From assembly GCA_002709955.1 (NCBI GenBank), contig PAQY01000012.1, forward strand, positions 252,917 through 316,916: a stretch of DNA of 64,000 bases, in the 5' to 3' direction. The stretch comes from Rhodospirillaceae bacterium. Its GTDB lineage: Bacteria > Pseudomonadota > Alphaproteobacteria > UBA8366 > Aestuariispiraceae. A program made the translations under genes and the position numbers. A model generated the notes under the pieces. The model searched no databases. It saw only the letters and a program-made list of their open reading frames with translations, and was not told where the DNA came from. Positions within the stretch are counted from its first letter, which is position 1, and every line of letters begins with the position of its first letter. This document shows, piece by piece, positions 1 through 8,511 of this stretch.

Positions 1-414
1 ATCGGCGCTGATGATTTTCGCATTATTCACCATGGGTCCTGAATCCAGATCGATTGTCACATCAGACCCTTCAACAGTTTTGGCCATCATACCGTCTTGC
101 AGATCTGCCGCCATAACATTGCCGGGCACGACATGATAGGTCAGGATCTTGATCAGAGTTTCCTTGTTTTCCGGCTTCAGCAAATCTTCCACAGTTCCGG
201 CAGGCAAGGCGGCAAAGGCCTCGTCCGTTGGGGCGAAGACGGTCAAGGGTCCCGGCCCCTTCAGCGTATCAACCAGACCTGCGGCGGTTGCAGCGGCAAG
301 TAAGGTGTTGAAGCTGCCAGCACTTTTCGCAGTGTCTACGATGTCGGCTGCCATGGCCTGGGCTGAGAGACCCAGGGACAGAATGGCGGCGGCGGCAATT
401 TTCGTGATTTTCAT
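1..414 (-). CDS. Fasciclin (FAS1) domain secreted protein, 3' end missing
   Basis: The frame starts at an ATG (complement of 412-414) and is still open at the window edge, so about 138 residues are visible. Residues 1-22 form a signal peptide ([10 protein letters not shown], ending in AQAMA), and the rest is a single FAS1 domain with the H1-type motif [13 protein letters not shown] and the H2-type motif YHVVPG. FAS1 proteins are secreted or surface adhesion-type proteins; no enzymatic role is expected. Most of one domain is present and only the last 20-30 residues should be missing. The upstream region (415-617) is AT-rich and is likely its promoter. Function beyond the fold is unknown. Confidence 0.9.
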   Translation of the reverse strand, partial: MKITKIAAAAILSLGLSAQAMAADIVDTAKSAGSFNTLLAAATAAGLVDTLKGPGPLTVFAPTDEAFAALPAGTVEDLLKPENKETLIKILTYHVVPGNVMAADLQDGMMAKTVEGSDVTIDLDSGPMVNNAKIISAD

Positions 415-617
415 ATCAGTAAACCCTTTGTTGTTCATTGAACCCCCAAAGGAGATACGCAGGTGATTTCAGGCTGGTTCTGTTAAAATAGCGGTATAAA
501 ATTATTGTGATCTGGTGATCCAAATATAAAACTCACCGTAAGGCGATGGATTTTTCATTAATATTTAAAAAAATATAGCCTTATATTTTATAGGGAAAAT
601 TTTATAGTTATTTTATA

Positions 618-1115
618 TTAAATATTCAGCGTTTTAAGGTCCCGCTCATAGAATATCAGGTCTTTTGGCGGGTTTTCATAATACGCGTCCCGTCTCAGGA
701 ACCCCAATTGTTTGTACAATGCCTGTGCCTCGCGCATGCGCTCGACCATCGTGTCCAATCGAACGGCGCTATAGTTTTGTGATTTTGCATAGCGCAGGAC
801 CGTCTTGGTCAAGCGATTGCCCAATCGATGTCCACGAAAGCCGGGTCGCACATACAGGCGTTTCATCTCAGCGGTTCCGCCTTCATGGGCGCGCATGGCG
901 ACACATCCGGCAATGGATCCATCGACACGCGCCAGCCACATATTGCCCGCTGGGCGGCTGTAATAACCAGGCAGTGCCTCCAATTCCTGATCAAAGGTCG
1001 CGAAACAGATATGGAAGCTTAAGGTTTCAGCATATTCGACAAACAATGTCTTGATGAAGGCCAGATCATCCCCGTCCTCATTGGCTTCGCGGATATCGAC
1101 CAATGGGTCAGACAT
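618..1115 (-). CDS. GNAT family N-acetyltransferase
   Basis: A 165-residue protein with the GNAT acetyl-CoA binding signature around residues 85-105 (MKRLYVRPGFRGHRLG, i.e. beta4 followed by the R-G-x-x-x-G pyrophosphate loop) and a conserved C-terminal aromatic segment (ALYKQLGF). It is expected to be a cytoplasmic acetyl transferase with unknown acceptor. Its start overlaps the end of the PhzF-family gene by 8 bp, so it is translationally coupled as the last gene of the dehydratase-decarboxylase-PhzF operon. That context suggests that it acetylates an amine or amino-acid derivative made by the preceding enzymes, but this is inference. Confidence 0.88.
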   Translation of the reverse strand: MSDPLVDIREANEDGDDLAFIKTLFVEYAETLSFHICFATFDQELEALPGYYSRPAGNMWLARVDGSIAGCVAMRAHEGGTAEMKRLYVRPGFRGHRLGNRLTKTVLRYAKSQNYSAVRLDTMVERMREAQALYKQLGFLRRDAYYENPPKDLIFYERDLKTLNI

Positions 1116-1902
1116 AAATTTCGCCTTTCAGATACAACAAGGCGCGCCCCGCGATGCGGATGCGATCCCCGGCGGCCTCGCAAAACAAGTCCCCTCCACG
1201 GGCCGAAACCTGGCGACAATGCAATTGCATCTTGCCCAGACGCTCGACCCAATAGGGGACGATCGTGCAATGGGCAGAGCCAGTGACCGGATCTTCTGGA
1301 ATTCCGGCATGGGGCGCGAAATAGCGGGAGGCGACATCACACGCATCGCCCTTGGCGGTGACGATCAGCCCATCGCCTTCCATCACGGCGATAAAATCCA
1401 GGTCAGGGACGACTGCGCGCACCTCTTCTTCATTCATCAGGATGGCCATGTTTTTATGGGCGCGCAAAAACCCGACCGGTTCGATTCCGCCCAGGGCGGC
1501 TGCCAATCCGTCGGGTACCCGTGTTGCGGTGCCGGGGCGACTGGGGAAATCCAACTCAACCCGGTTGCCCTGGGCGGTTGCGGTCAGCACACCAGACAAT
1601 GTCTGAAAACGCACAACGTCGCGGTCATAATCCAGGTGATCAAACAAAAGCGCGGCACTGGCCAGGGTGGCGTGACCGCACAGGTCCACTTCAATCTCTG
1701 GCGTAAACCATCGCAGGTGAAAATCCGCATTCCTTGTGTCATTCATCGGGACAAAGAAGGCGGTTTCGGAAAGATTGTTTTCCATCGCGATGGCTTGCAG
1801 CGTTTCATCTGGCAGCCAGGAATCCAACGGCACAACGGCTGCCGGGTTGCCGGTGAAGACACGGTCCGTAAAGGCATCCAATTGATAGATGGGGTAGGTC
1901 AT
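1108..1902 (-). CDS. PhzF family epimerase/isomerase
   Basis: A 264-residue protein of the PhzF (diaminopimelate-epimerase-like) fold. Family motifs are present in order: FTGNPAAVV near the N-terminus, the catalytic-Glu motif NNLSETAFF, GHATLAS, and DPVTGSAHC in the second half. PhzF itself isomerises trans-2,3-dihydro-3-hydroxyanthranilate in phenazine synthesis, but most family members lie outside phenazine clusters and have unknown substrates; there are no other phz genes here. The ATG at 1902 is chosen because a GGAG lies just upstream and because it forms a 4-bp ATGA overlap with the decarboxylase stop; the frame is open further upstream but would lie inside the decarboxylase. Confidence 0.9.
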   Translation of the reverse strand: MTYPIYQLDAFTDRVFTGNPAAVVPLDSWLPDETLQAIAMENNLSETAFFVPMNDTRNADFHLRWFTPEIEVDLCGHATLASAALLFDHLDYDRDVVRFQTLSGVLTATAQGNRVELDFPSRPGTATRVPDGLAAALGGIEPVGFLRAHKNMAILMNEEEVRAVVPDLDFIAVMEGDGLIVTAKGDACDVASRYFAPHAGIPEDPVTGSAHCTIVPYWVERLGKMQLHCRQVSARGGDLFCEAAGDRIRIAGRALLYLKGEIYV

Positions 1903-3335
1903 TCTGTCTCCTGTCGGCGTGCAGAAAATGTCTGGGCTGTAGTGTGCATCGCCTTTGTCACGCGGTCGAGGTCTTCTTGCACCGTCATCCAATTGGAAAA
2001 CGCTGCGCGAATGCCGGTTTTTCCGCCATATGCGCCGGGTGTCATGAAAACATCACCGGTTTCGTTCAACGCTTTTAGGAAGTCCCGGTTCCAGGCATCC
2101 CCATCCCCCTGATCGGCGGGGGGGATGGCCCGAAAACATACGACGTTCAGGGTGGTCGGGGCCAGCAGTTCAAAGGCTGGGCTGGCTTCGATCCAATCGG
2201 CCAAAGATTTGGCCTGCTGGCAATTGCGCCGGACAATATCACGCACGCCGGCCGCGCCATAGGCCACCAGTGTCATCCAGATCGGCAGCGCCCGAAACCG
2301 TTGGGAGCTTTCCAGCGCGCGATTGACGTAATGGGGCAATCCCTTTCCTTCTACATCCAGATACGCGGGCAGGGCACCTGTCGCGCGCTCAATCAGGTCG
2401 ATGCGCCGGGTGAAGTAAAAGCCACTGTCATAGGGCACATTCAACCATTTATGTGCGTCCACGGTGATCGAATCGGCGCGTTCGATCCCGGATGTTCGAT
2501 CCGCCAGTTCGGGCACCGTGCGGGCGAACAGCCCAAACGCGCCATCCACATGCAGCCAGGCATTATGCCGCTTACAGATGCTCGACAGGGCCACCAGATC
2601 ATCAAAGGCGTTTGTCGTGACCGTACCGGCGCTGGCACAGACAATCTTTTGTTCGCCGGGCGGGGCCGCGCTTAGCAGTTTTTCCAATGATGTCGGGTCC
2701 ATGGCCTCGGTCTCTGCCAGCCGAGCGACGGGGCGAATCGCATTCTCTCCCAGGCCAAGATATCGGGTCACCTTAACAAAGCTGGAATGCGGGCAGGCGC
2801 TGAAAATTGCAATGGGGGGTGCGCCTGCCATACCGCGTTTCGCGATATCATAGCCGACCTGTTCCCCGGCCCATTCGCGCGCGATCAGCAGGCTGGCAAA
2901 ATTTGCGCCCGTGGCCCCCGTCGTAAAGGCCCCATCAAAGGCATCGACAGGCAAATTGAACAATTGTTTCAGCCATTCCAGCGTTTGCACCGTAACGGCG
3001 ACTGCCGTGGAATCTCCGGGAGAGGCCGCATTCTGATCCACCGCTGCGGCCAGCCAGTCCCCGGCCATGGCGGCAGGTGTGGTCCCGCCGATGACATAGC
3101 CCAGAAATCGAGGGCCAACGCTGCCGGACAGATTTGCCCCATGACGGGTCAGAAATTCGCGTAATGCATCGCTGCCGCCCATACCTTGGGCTGGAAGTTC
3201 GATATCAGACACGGTGTCCCAATTGCGTGCGCCAACGGGGCGTTCTGGCAGGCTTTTATGAAAATCACCTGTTGCCGCGACAACCTGGCTCAACAGGGCT
3301 GTTAGATTGGCGTAATCGTCAGACATGCGGGTCAT
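1899..3335 (-). CDS. PLP-dependent group II amino-acid decarboxylase
   Basis: A 478-residue protein of the aromatic-L-amino-acid/glutamate decarboxylase family (PLP fold type I). The PLP-binding lysine is in DAHKWLN, preceded by the conserved HVDGAFG segment that carries the cofactor-ring aspartate; GATGANFASLL binds the phosphate. The substrate (aromatic amino acid, aspartate or other) cannot be read from sequence. The start at 3335 follows AGGA by 8 nt and is one base from the stop of the upstream dehydratase gene, indicating tight coupling in a four-gene operon. An ATG 9 bp further in (3326) is an alternative. The family also includes threonine aldolase-like and tyrosine/DOPA enzymes. Confidence 0.9.
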   Translation of the reverse strand: MTRMSDDYANLTALLSQVVAATGDFHKSLPERPVGARNWDTVSDIELPAQGMGGSDALREFLTRHGANLSGSVGPRFLGYVIGGTTPAAMAGDWLAAAVDQNAASPGDSTAVAVTVQTLEWLKQLFNLPVDAFDGAFTTGATGANFASLLIAREWAGEQVGYDIAKRGMAGAPPIAIFSACPHSSFVKVTRYLGLGENAIRPVARLAETEAMDPTSLEKLLSAAPPGEQKIVCASAGTVTTNAFDDLVALSSICKRHNAWLHVDGAFGLFARTVPELADRTSGIERADSITVDAHKWLNVPYDSGFYFTRRIDLIERATGALPAYLDVEGKGLPHYVNRALESSQRFRALPIWMTLVAYGAAGVRDIVRRNCQQAKSLADWIEASPAFELLAPTTLNVVCFRAIPPADQGDGDAWNRDFLKALNETGDVFMTPGAYGGKTGIRAAFSNWMTVQEDLDRVTKAMHTTAQTFSARRQETE

Positions 3336-3336
3336 G

Positions 3337-4314
3337 TTAAATCCTATCGTCAGCCTCAACCTCATTCAGAATTTTGGTGTATAAGGTGCGATCAATGTTG
3401 CCGCCTGTCAGAATGACGGCAACTTTCCGCCCGGCCTGTTTCTCCCGCTCTTGCCACAGGGCGGCCAGGGGGGCGGCACCGGCCCCTTCAGCAATGTTAT
3501 GGGTGTCGTGATAATACCAGCGCATGGCCGCGGCGATTTCTGCGTCGCTGACCCGCACGATACGGTCTGCGCCGCTAAGGATGATTTCCAGCGCGGCCTC
3601 CACGGGAACGCGGCAGGCCATGCCATCGGCCAGGGTATCTGCACTGTTAGTTGATAGGGCGTGACCCGCCTCGAAACTCAGGGCATAGCTGGCGGCCCCT
3701 TGGGCGACGACACCGACCACTTTTGTTTTCAGGCCCAGGGCATTGCGCGCAGAAATCACGCCACAAATACCAGAACCCAGGCCGATGGGGACATAGACCG
3801 TTTCCAGATCCGGGGCGGCCTGGAACAGTTCCATGGCATAGCTGCCGACGCCACGGACCAGCAATTCATGGAAGCTGGGCAGCATCTCCAACCCCTCATC
3901 ATGCGCCAGTTCTTTTGCATATTCCGCAGAGGCTTGGAAATCGTGCCCTTTTTCTATCAGGCGTCCACCCTGAGCGCGCATGGCGGCATTCTTTTCGACG
4001 CTATTGCCTTCTGGCACAACGATGGTGCAGGGGGTGTTGAAGCGACGACAGGCTGTGGCAATGGATTGCCCATGATTGCCGCGCGTTGCTGTGACCACGC
4101 CGCCTTGCTGGCCCTGTGCGGCGCGATCACTGATATAGACCAGGCCACCCCGAATTTTGAAGGCACCGATGGGTGTATGATTTTCATGTTTCACCCAGAC
4201 TTCACAGCCCACCCTATCCGCTAAAAGAGGCCACATATACTGCGCCGTTCCCGGAAATACAGAATGCACCAGGTCGAATGCTTCGGTCATTTCAGTTTTC
4301 GTCGGGGCAATCAT
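3337..4314 (-). CDS. Threonine/serine dehydratase-like PLP enzyme (fold type II)
   Basis: A 325-residue cytoplasmic enzyme of the tryptophan-synthase-beta superfamily. The Schiff-base lysine lies in GAFKIRGG (family form SFKIRGA), and the phosphate loop is GLGSGICG. It lacks the C-terminal ACT-like regulatory domain of biosynthetic IlvA, so it is the short, catabolic or ectoine-type form; the closest family names are threonine dehydratase and EutB-like dehydratase. The start at 4314 has a near-perfect Shine-Dalgarno (AGGAGG, 6 nt spacing). It heads an operon with the decarboxylase, PhzF protein and GNAT. The mRNA start must lie in the roughly 60 bp after the preceding terminator, or transcription reads through from the DUF1127 gene. 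Confidence 0.88.
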   Translation of the reverse strand: MIAPTKTEMTEAFDLVHSVFPGTAQYMWPLLADRVGCEVWVKHENHTPIGAFKIRGGLVYISDRAAQGQQGGVVTATRGNHGQSIATACRRFNTPCTIVVPEGNSVEKNAAMRAQGGRLIEKGHDFQASAEYAKELAHDEGLEMLPSFHELLVRGVGSYAMELFQAAPDLETVYVPIGLGSGICGVISARNALGLKTKVVGVVAQGAASYALSFEAGHALSTNSADTLADGMACRVPVEAALEIILSGADRIVRVSDAEIAAAMRWYYHDTHNIAEGAGAAPLAALWQEREKQAGRKVAVILTGGNIDRTLYTKILNEVEADDRI

Positions 4315-4364
4315 CGTAACCTCCTGAATATCGTATCGCAGGGACGGTAACAGAACATTCCCAA

Positions 4365-4413
4365 AAAGGGCAGTCGGGTGGCCCACCTTCCGCGCTTCCA
4401 GCGGGCCACCCGA
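4365..4413 (-). terminator. Rho-independent terminator after the DUF1127 gene
   Basis: A perfect 11-bp stem (arms 4374-4384 and 4403-4413, TCGGGTGGCCC with its complement) with an 18-nt loop, followed on the minus strand by a T5 run near 4365-4369. It lies between the DUF1127 stop and the dehydratase start, so it separates these two same-strand genes or attenuates read-through. Confidence 0.8.
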
Positions 4414-4431
4414 TGCCTATTCCAGCGAACT

Positions 4432-4743
4432 CTAGGGGAAAAGTCGCCAGAATGACTTGTTCGCTTCTTTCTGTGCCTGTTGGGGCGTGATGCCGATATC
4501 GCGCAACTGATGGGCATCCATCATCAACAGCTCACGGCGCATCCGGGAATGTCGGTTCCAGCGGATCAGAATGGACCAGACAGTGCCAAGCACGGACATT
4601 TTGCGGTTTCGGCGTATTTTGCCAAAGCCCGTGTCAGCCCTGAAATGCGGCGTATCCGTCTGTTGCCCAGAACGCTCCGATCCCGTCGGGAAGGTGCCCG
4701 TTGAGAACCTGATCGATCCGGGCGTAAGTTGAATTGTACCCAT
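4432..4743 (-). CDS. DUF1127 domain small protein
   Basis: A 103-residue basic protein whose C-terminal half (from about residue 55) is a DUF1127 domain: W-x-R motif, then LLMMDAHQLRDIGIT and a terminal KSFWRLFP. DUF1127 proteins are small, often regulatory, and are linked in other alphaproteobacteria to small-RNA turnover and phosphate or carbon physiology; the role here is unknown. The N-terminal half resembles nothing I know. The ATG has AAGGAG about 8 nt upstream. It is divergent from a MocR-type regulator 94 bp away and is followed by a strong terminator, so it is probably a monocistronic transcript controlled from the shared intergenic region. Confidence 0.85.
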   Translation of the reverse strand: MGTIQLTPGSIRFSTGTFPTGSERSGQQTDTPHFRADTGFGKIRRNRKMSVLGTVWSILIRWNRHSRMRRELLMMDAHQLRDIGITPQQAQKEANKSFWRLFP

Positions 4744-4837
4744 ACAATTTCTCCTTTTTCACCCAGATGAGACAATATTGTCTCAATTAATGTCATAAAG
4801 TCTTTCCATTGATACCGTCAAATGATACATTGTCACC
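4744..4837. promoter_or_regulatory. Divergent promoter region between DUF1127 and MocR genes
   Basis: A 94-bp AT-rich intergenic segment that must hold both outward promoters. It contains the inverted motif GAGACAATATTGTCTC (4769-4784), a perfect 16-bp palindrome that is a good candidate operator for the MocR-type regulator encoded immediately to the right. Confidence 0.6.
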
Positions 4838-6280
4838 ATGACAATAAAGCAAGACATTTGGGTTCCTGACCTGAAAGACCATCCCGGCCCGAAATATCGC
4901 GCTGTGGCGGATGCCATGATGGCCGACATCAAGGCGGGTCGCCTGAAGCCGGGTGATCGTTTGCCGCCACACAGGGATCTGGCCTGGGCCTTGGGCATGA
5001 CGGTTGGCACCATCACGCGCGCCTATCAGGAAGTGGAAAGCTTTGGCTATGTGGCTGGCGAAGTGGGGCGGGGCACTTTCGTGCGCCCCCCGGCGGAGCA
5101 TAATCGTGGACGGCATGTGTCGACCTTGCCAGGGGACTGGTACAGTCCTGAGACGGTGAATGCCGAAGATGATTCCATGCCGATTTCTATGCAGTTTAAC
5201 TATCCCCCGGGCAATGTCGGGTCGGACGTCTTTCGGTCAGGCTTGTTGGAATTGTCGCAGGACCCCCAGATTGAACGCCTTTTGGGCTATCAACGGCCCA
5301 CCGGGATGCCCCTGCACCTGGACGCGGCCAGAATGTGGCTGAAGTATCGCGGCATATCGGCATCGGATGATGAATTGGTTATTTCGTCTGGGGCCCATAA
5401 TGCGATTTTGGCCTGTTTGACGACCCTGTGCCGCAGCGGGGGGCGGGTTGCGACCGAAAGCTTGGTCTATCCTGGCCTTCGCGCCATTTCCCGCATGTTG
5501 AATTTTGATCTGGTTCCGGTGGAACTGGATGAAGAAGGGATGTGCCCCAACGCGCTGCGCGATGTTTTGGCCGTTGGGGGGATTGATGCGGTCTATACCG
5601 TGCCAACCCTGCAAAACCCGACCAATGCCACACAATCAGAAGAACGACGGGATGCCTTGGCGGCGGTGTTGAGAGAATTTGATATGCCGGTGGTGGAAGA
5701 TGATCTGTTCGGCCTGTTGCCGCATCACGCGCCCAGCCCGTTGAGCGCGCGCCTGCCGACATTGGGATATTACATTACGTCGCTATCAAAGACGATGGCA
5801 CCTGGCTTGCGGGTCGGTTTTGTGAAATGCCCAGTAAAGGCCCGGGACCAAGTGGCAGCGGCTGTGCGCGCCAGTACCTGGATGGCGGTGCCATTGATGG
5901 TGGAACTGGCCTCTCGCTGGATTCTGGATGGCACGGCAAAGGCGGTGCTGGACCGTCGGCGGGCGGTGGATCAGACACGCCGGGACATCGCACAACGCCA
6001 TTTTCAGGGGTTGGATTATTCAATGCCGGATGGGGCCTTGCATGTCTGGCTGCACTTGCCGGATCCCTGGCATGCCAGTCAGTTTGTTTCCCATGCGAAA
6101 GAGGATGGCGTGATCCTGTCTGCGGCGCATTCCTTCTCCATCGGACGCGCCAGGCCCCCCTTTGCAGTCCGGGTCTGTTTGGGCCCGCCCAGCACGGAAG
6201 CCCGGCTGGAACAGGGCCTGAAAATCCTGCGCCATGTGATTGATGAGCATGATCCTACGGAAGACGCGCGCATCATGTGA
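4838..6280 (+). CDS. MocR/PdxR-type transcriptional regulator (GntR HTH + aminotransferase domain)
   Basis: A 480-residue fusion. Residues about 15-85 are a GntR winged helix (GRLKPGDRLPPHRDLAWALGM, then TITRAYQEVE and GRGTFV), and residues about 120-470 are a fold-type-I aminotransferase domain with the PLP lysine in TSLSKTMAPGLRVG. MocR proteins use PLP or a PLP-amino-acid aldimine as effector and usually regulate a divergent neighbour. Here the divergent genes are DUF1127 and, beyond its terminator, an operon containing two PLP enzymes. The likely role is sensing an amino acid or PLP and switching that operon. The family assignment is firm; target and ligand are inferred. Confidence 0.93.
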   Translation: MTIKQDIWVPDLKDHPGPKYRAVADAMMADIKAGRLKPGDRLPPHRDLAWALGMTVGTITRAYQEVESFGYVAGEVGRGTFVRPPAEHNRGRHVSTLPGDWYSPETVNAEDDSMPISMQFNYPPGNVGSDVFRSGLLELSQDPQIERLLGYQRPTGMPLHLDAARMWLKYRGISASDDELVISSGAHNAILACLTTLCRSGGRVATESLVYPGLRAISRMLNFDLVPVELDEEGMCPNALRDVLAVGGIDAVYTVPTLQNPTNATQSEERRDALAAVLREFDMPVVEDDLFGLLPHHAPSPLSARLPTLGYYITSLSKTMAPGLRVGFVKCPVKARDQVAAAVRASTWMAVPLMVELASRWILDGTAKAVLDRRRAVDQTRRDIAQRHFQGLDYSMPDGALHVWLHLPDPWHASQFVSHAKEDGVILSAAHSFSIGRARPPFAVRVCLGPPSTEARLEQGLKILRHVIDEHDPTEDARIM

Positions 6281-6344
6281 CTGTTATCAGAAAATCGGTG
6301 CTTTGCCCTTGTCAGAGTAAAGACCAATCCTCACTTAAGGCGAC

Positions 6345-7232
6345 ATGATAGATAAACCTAATGATGTTGCTGCCGACAAGCAGCCGCCGCGTTCCGCCGA
6401 CAGCATTCTGTCGCGTCTTCCTTTTATTGGTCGCAAAGGCCCTGTCGTGGCCGTGATACGCCTGTCGGGCGTGATCGGGCAGGGGGGCGTTGGCCGTCGC
6501 GGCATGACGCTGGAGGCGCTGGAACGTCCGATAGAGCGCGCTTTTTCGATCAAGCGATGTGCGGCGGTCGTGCTGGAAATCAATTCTCCTGGCGGGTCGC
6601 CGGTGCAAAGCGACCTAATCGCCGGTCGTATCCGTGATATCGCGGACGAAAAGAAAATTCCCGTCTATGCCTTTTGCGAAGATGCTGTCGCGTCGGGGGG
6701 CTATTGGCTGGCCTGTGCCGCTGATAAGATTTACGCCATGCCGGGCTCTATTGTCGGGTCGATCGGCGTCGTCTCCTCTGGTTTTGGCTTCGTTGAGGCG
6801 ATTGCGAAACTGGGCGTCGAACGCCGGGTTCATACCGCTGGTAAGGAAAAGGCCATCCTGGACCCCTTCCAACCGGAGAAACCAGAAGACATTACGATCC
6901 TGAAGCGCATTCAGGCAGATTTACATGATCAGTTCACCGGCTGGGTGAAACAGCGCCGTGGGGACCGCTTGGATACCAAGAAAGACTTGTTCACAGGCGC
7001 ATTCTGGACCGGGCGGGAAGCCCAGGAATTGGGCCTTGTGGACGAATTGGGCAATCGCCGCGCGGTGATGCGGGCGCAATTTGGGGATGAGGTCCGGTTT
7101 GTCCATACCGTGCGGCCCAAGAGCCGACTGCAACGTCTTTTGGGCATGGAATCATCCATTGGTGCTGGCGTAGCAGATGCTGCGTTGGATCGCCTGGAAG
7201 ATCAGATGCACTGGCAGCGGCTGGGTTTGTAA
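6345..7232 (+). CDS. S49 family signal-peptide-peptidase-like serine protease (SohB/SppA type)
   Basis: A 295-residue single-domain S49 peptidase. The core begins with VVAVIRLSGVIG (about residue 34), continues with EINSPGGSPVQS, and carries the nucleophile in DAVASGGYWLACAAD; the dyad lysine is expected in the following GxxK region (HTAGKEKAILDPF). There is no clear N-terminal membrane anchor, unlike SohB or SppA, so it may be cytoplasmic or peripherally membrane-bound. The family degrades cleaved signal peptides or membrane-protein fragments. AAGGCG lies just upstream of the ATG. The next gene on the strand begins about 65 bp downstream. Confidence 0.9.
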   Translation: MIDKPNDVAADKQPPRSADSILSRLPFIGRKGPVVAVIRLSGVIGQGGVGRRGMTLEALERPIERAFSIKRCAAVVLEINSPGGSPVQSDLIAGRIRDIADEKKIPVYAFCEDAVASGGYWLACAADKIYAMPGSIVGSIGVVSSGFGFVEAIAKLGVERRVHTAGKEKAILDPFQPEKPEDITILKRIQADLHDQFTGWVKQRRGDRLDTKKDLFTGAFWTGREAQELGLVDELGNRRAVMRAQFGDEVRFVHTVRPKSRLQRLLGMESSIGAGVADAALDRLEDQMHWQRLGL

Positions 7233-7299
7233 GCCGGGGGAAGGGGCGATCTGGAACGGTCAGGCTTGACCGTCTTGCAAACGCTGCTTAGACAGAAGC

Positions 7300-7572
7300 A
7301 TGTTCTTAAAAACCGCACTCCTTGTCGCCATTGTCGCCGCCATTTGGTTCGGCTTCCGTCATTTTGAGCGGCGCGACCGCGTTGCAAAGGGCAACCGCCG
7401 CACGGGGGAGCGGAGCTTTGGCGAAAGACTGGCGAAATCTGTGCGTGAAAAGACCAGCGGCAGGCCAAAAGACACAGACACGATTGAAGATACCGAACCA
7501 TGCCCGACCTGTGGGTCATTTGTTTCTGTGACCGGGGTCTCAAATTGCGGAAAGCCCAACTGTCCTTATTAG
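7300..7572 (+). CDS. Small membrane-anchored zinc-ribbon protein
   Basis: A 90-residue protein with one N-terminal transmembrane segment (FLKTALLVAIVAAIWFGF), a basic linker and a C-terminal zinc-ribbon: CPTCG, then SNCGKPNCPY (four cysteines in two pairs). This arrangement recurs in small uncharacterised alphaproteobacterial proteins. Topology is likely N-in or N-out with the zinc knuckle at the membrane surface. It follows the S49 peptidase on the same strand, so it may be co-transcribed. Its stop codon lies in the loop of a terminator hairpin. The function is not known. Confidence 0.8.
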   Translation: MFLKTALLVAIVAAIWFGFRHFERRDRVAKGNRRTGERSFGERLAKSVREKTSGRPKDTDTIEDTEPCPTCGSFVSVTGVSNCGKPNCPY

Positions 7573-7585
7573 ACAATTGGGCTTT
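7551..7585. terminator. Terminator hairpin between convergent genes
   Basis: A 14-bp stem with one mismatch (arms 7551-7564 and 7572-7585, outer part AAAGCCCAA/TTGGGCTTT) around a 7-nt loop. The stem is flanked by A3 and T3 so it can serve both directions: the zinc-ribbon gene from the left, with its stop codon inside the hairpin, and trcR from the right. Confidence 0.7.
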
Positions 7586-7613
7586 GCATAGTCTCACGCT
7601 GATTTAAAAAGGC

Positions 7614-8231
7614 TTATTCCAGGCCCTCCCAGCCGCCGGCATCAGGATCGTCGGTGACCGGCTCCATGATCGGCTGATCCAGCGGCTTGCGGCCGGCGCG
7701 GATTGCCTTGTCGATTTCCACGGCCAGATCATGCTGAGAACACAGGCCGATTTCGACAGGGGACCGGGGGCGGATGTTTGATGAATTCCAATGGCTGCGA
7801 TCCCGCACGGCCGCGACGGTGGGCTTTGTCGTGCCGATCAGGCGATTGATCTGGGCATCCGCCAATTCGGGGTGATGTTTGACCAGCCAGGCAATGCCGT
7901 CCGGCTTGTCCGCGCGTTTTGATACGGGCGTATAGCGGGGGCCTTTGTGGCGAATAACCGGCTGCGGGATATCGCTTTTGGCGACCTGCAGGCGGGCATC
8001 GGGGTCCGCTTCACAGCGTTTCAGTTCTTCCGCATCCAACTGGCCGCTTTGCACCGGGTTGATCCCGTGCATGCCAGGTGCGACTTCGCCATCAGCGATC
8101 GCTTGCACTTCCAATTCGTGCAGGCCACAGAAATCGCCGATCTGCTCAAAGGTTAATCCGCTGTTATCAATCAGCCAGACCGCAGTGGCCTTGGGCATCA
8201 AAAGCTTCACCATATCGTTTGTATGCTCCAT
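7614..8231 (-). CDS. trcR: Cell cycle transcriptional regulator TrcR (DUF1013)
   Basis: A 205-residue protein of the alphaproteobacterial DUF1013/TrcR family, recognised by the N-terminal LLMPKATAVWLIDNSGLTFEQ, FCGLHELEVQAIADGEVA, the central GIAWLVKHHPEL and the C-terminal SPVEIGLCSQHDL. In Caulobacter-type bacteria TrcR binds RNA polymerase at cell-cycle genes and supports transcription. The first possible ATG is at 8231 without a clear ribosome site; an in-frame ATG at 8213, 12 nt after a GGAG, gives an N-terminus closer to family length and is a real alternative. It is convergent with the zinc-ribbon gene. Confidence 0.93.
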   Translation of the reverse strand: MEHTNDMVKLLMPKATAVWLIDNSGLTFEQIGDFCGLHELEVQAIADGEVAPGMHGINPVQSGQLDAEELKRCEADPDARLQVAKSDIPQPVIRHKGPRYTPVSKRADKPDGIAWLVKHHPELADAQINRLIGTTKPTVAAVRDRSHWNSSNIRPRSPVEIGLCSQHDLAVEIDKAIRAGRKPLDQPIMEPVTDDPDAGGWEGLE

Positions 8232-8398
8232 GGTCTGTAGACGGGGGGCCGTGTTATTGCCAAGTCTCGGTACCTTAAAGACCGAGAACCAGATACCCCA
8301 CGCGTGTCAGGAATTCTCCGGGCTTATAACAATCGTGTCGCGGTGACGCAAAGGAAATTCCGTGCATTCCCTGAAACGGGGTCTGGGCCCATTTCTAT

Positions 8399-8437
8399 GG
8401 TGAAATAGAATCGGGCCATTGGTGAAATAGAAACGGG
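8399..8437. repeat. Two 17-bp direct repeats
   Basis: GGTGAAATAGAATCGGG at 8399-8415 and GGTGAAATAGAAACGGG at 8421-8437 differ at one base and start 22 bp apart. The right copy overlaps the T-rich tail and the stem edge of the phasin terminator, so the left copy may be a degraded duplication of that tail. No gene lies in 8232-8511. Confidence 0.6.
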
Positions 8438-8461
8438 GCAACCCGATATGAGTTACCCCGT
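8424..8461 (-). terminator. Rho-independent terminator of the phasin gene
   Basis: On the minus strand a 10-bp stem (ACGGGGTAAC with GTTGCCCCGT, one U-G wobble; 8433-8442 and 8452-8461) with a 9-nt loop is followed by TTCTATTTC. It lies about 50 bp after the phasin stop codon. Confidence 0.85.
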
Positions 8462-8511
8462 CTCTTTACTCTCAGACACGGCTTTTCAGCGGGTGTCCTG
8501 TTCAATGCGCC

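Noticed and set aside
1108..1902. Phenazine biosynthesis cluster around the PhzF gene
   Set aside because: None of phzA-E or phzG is present; PhzF-family proteins occur widely outside phenazine pathways.
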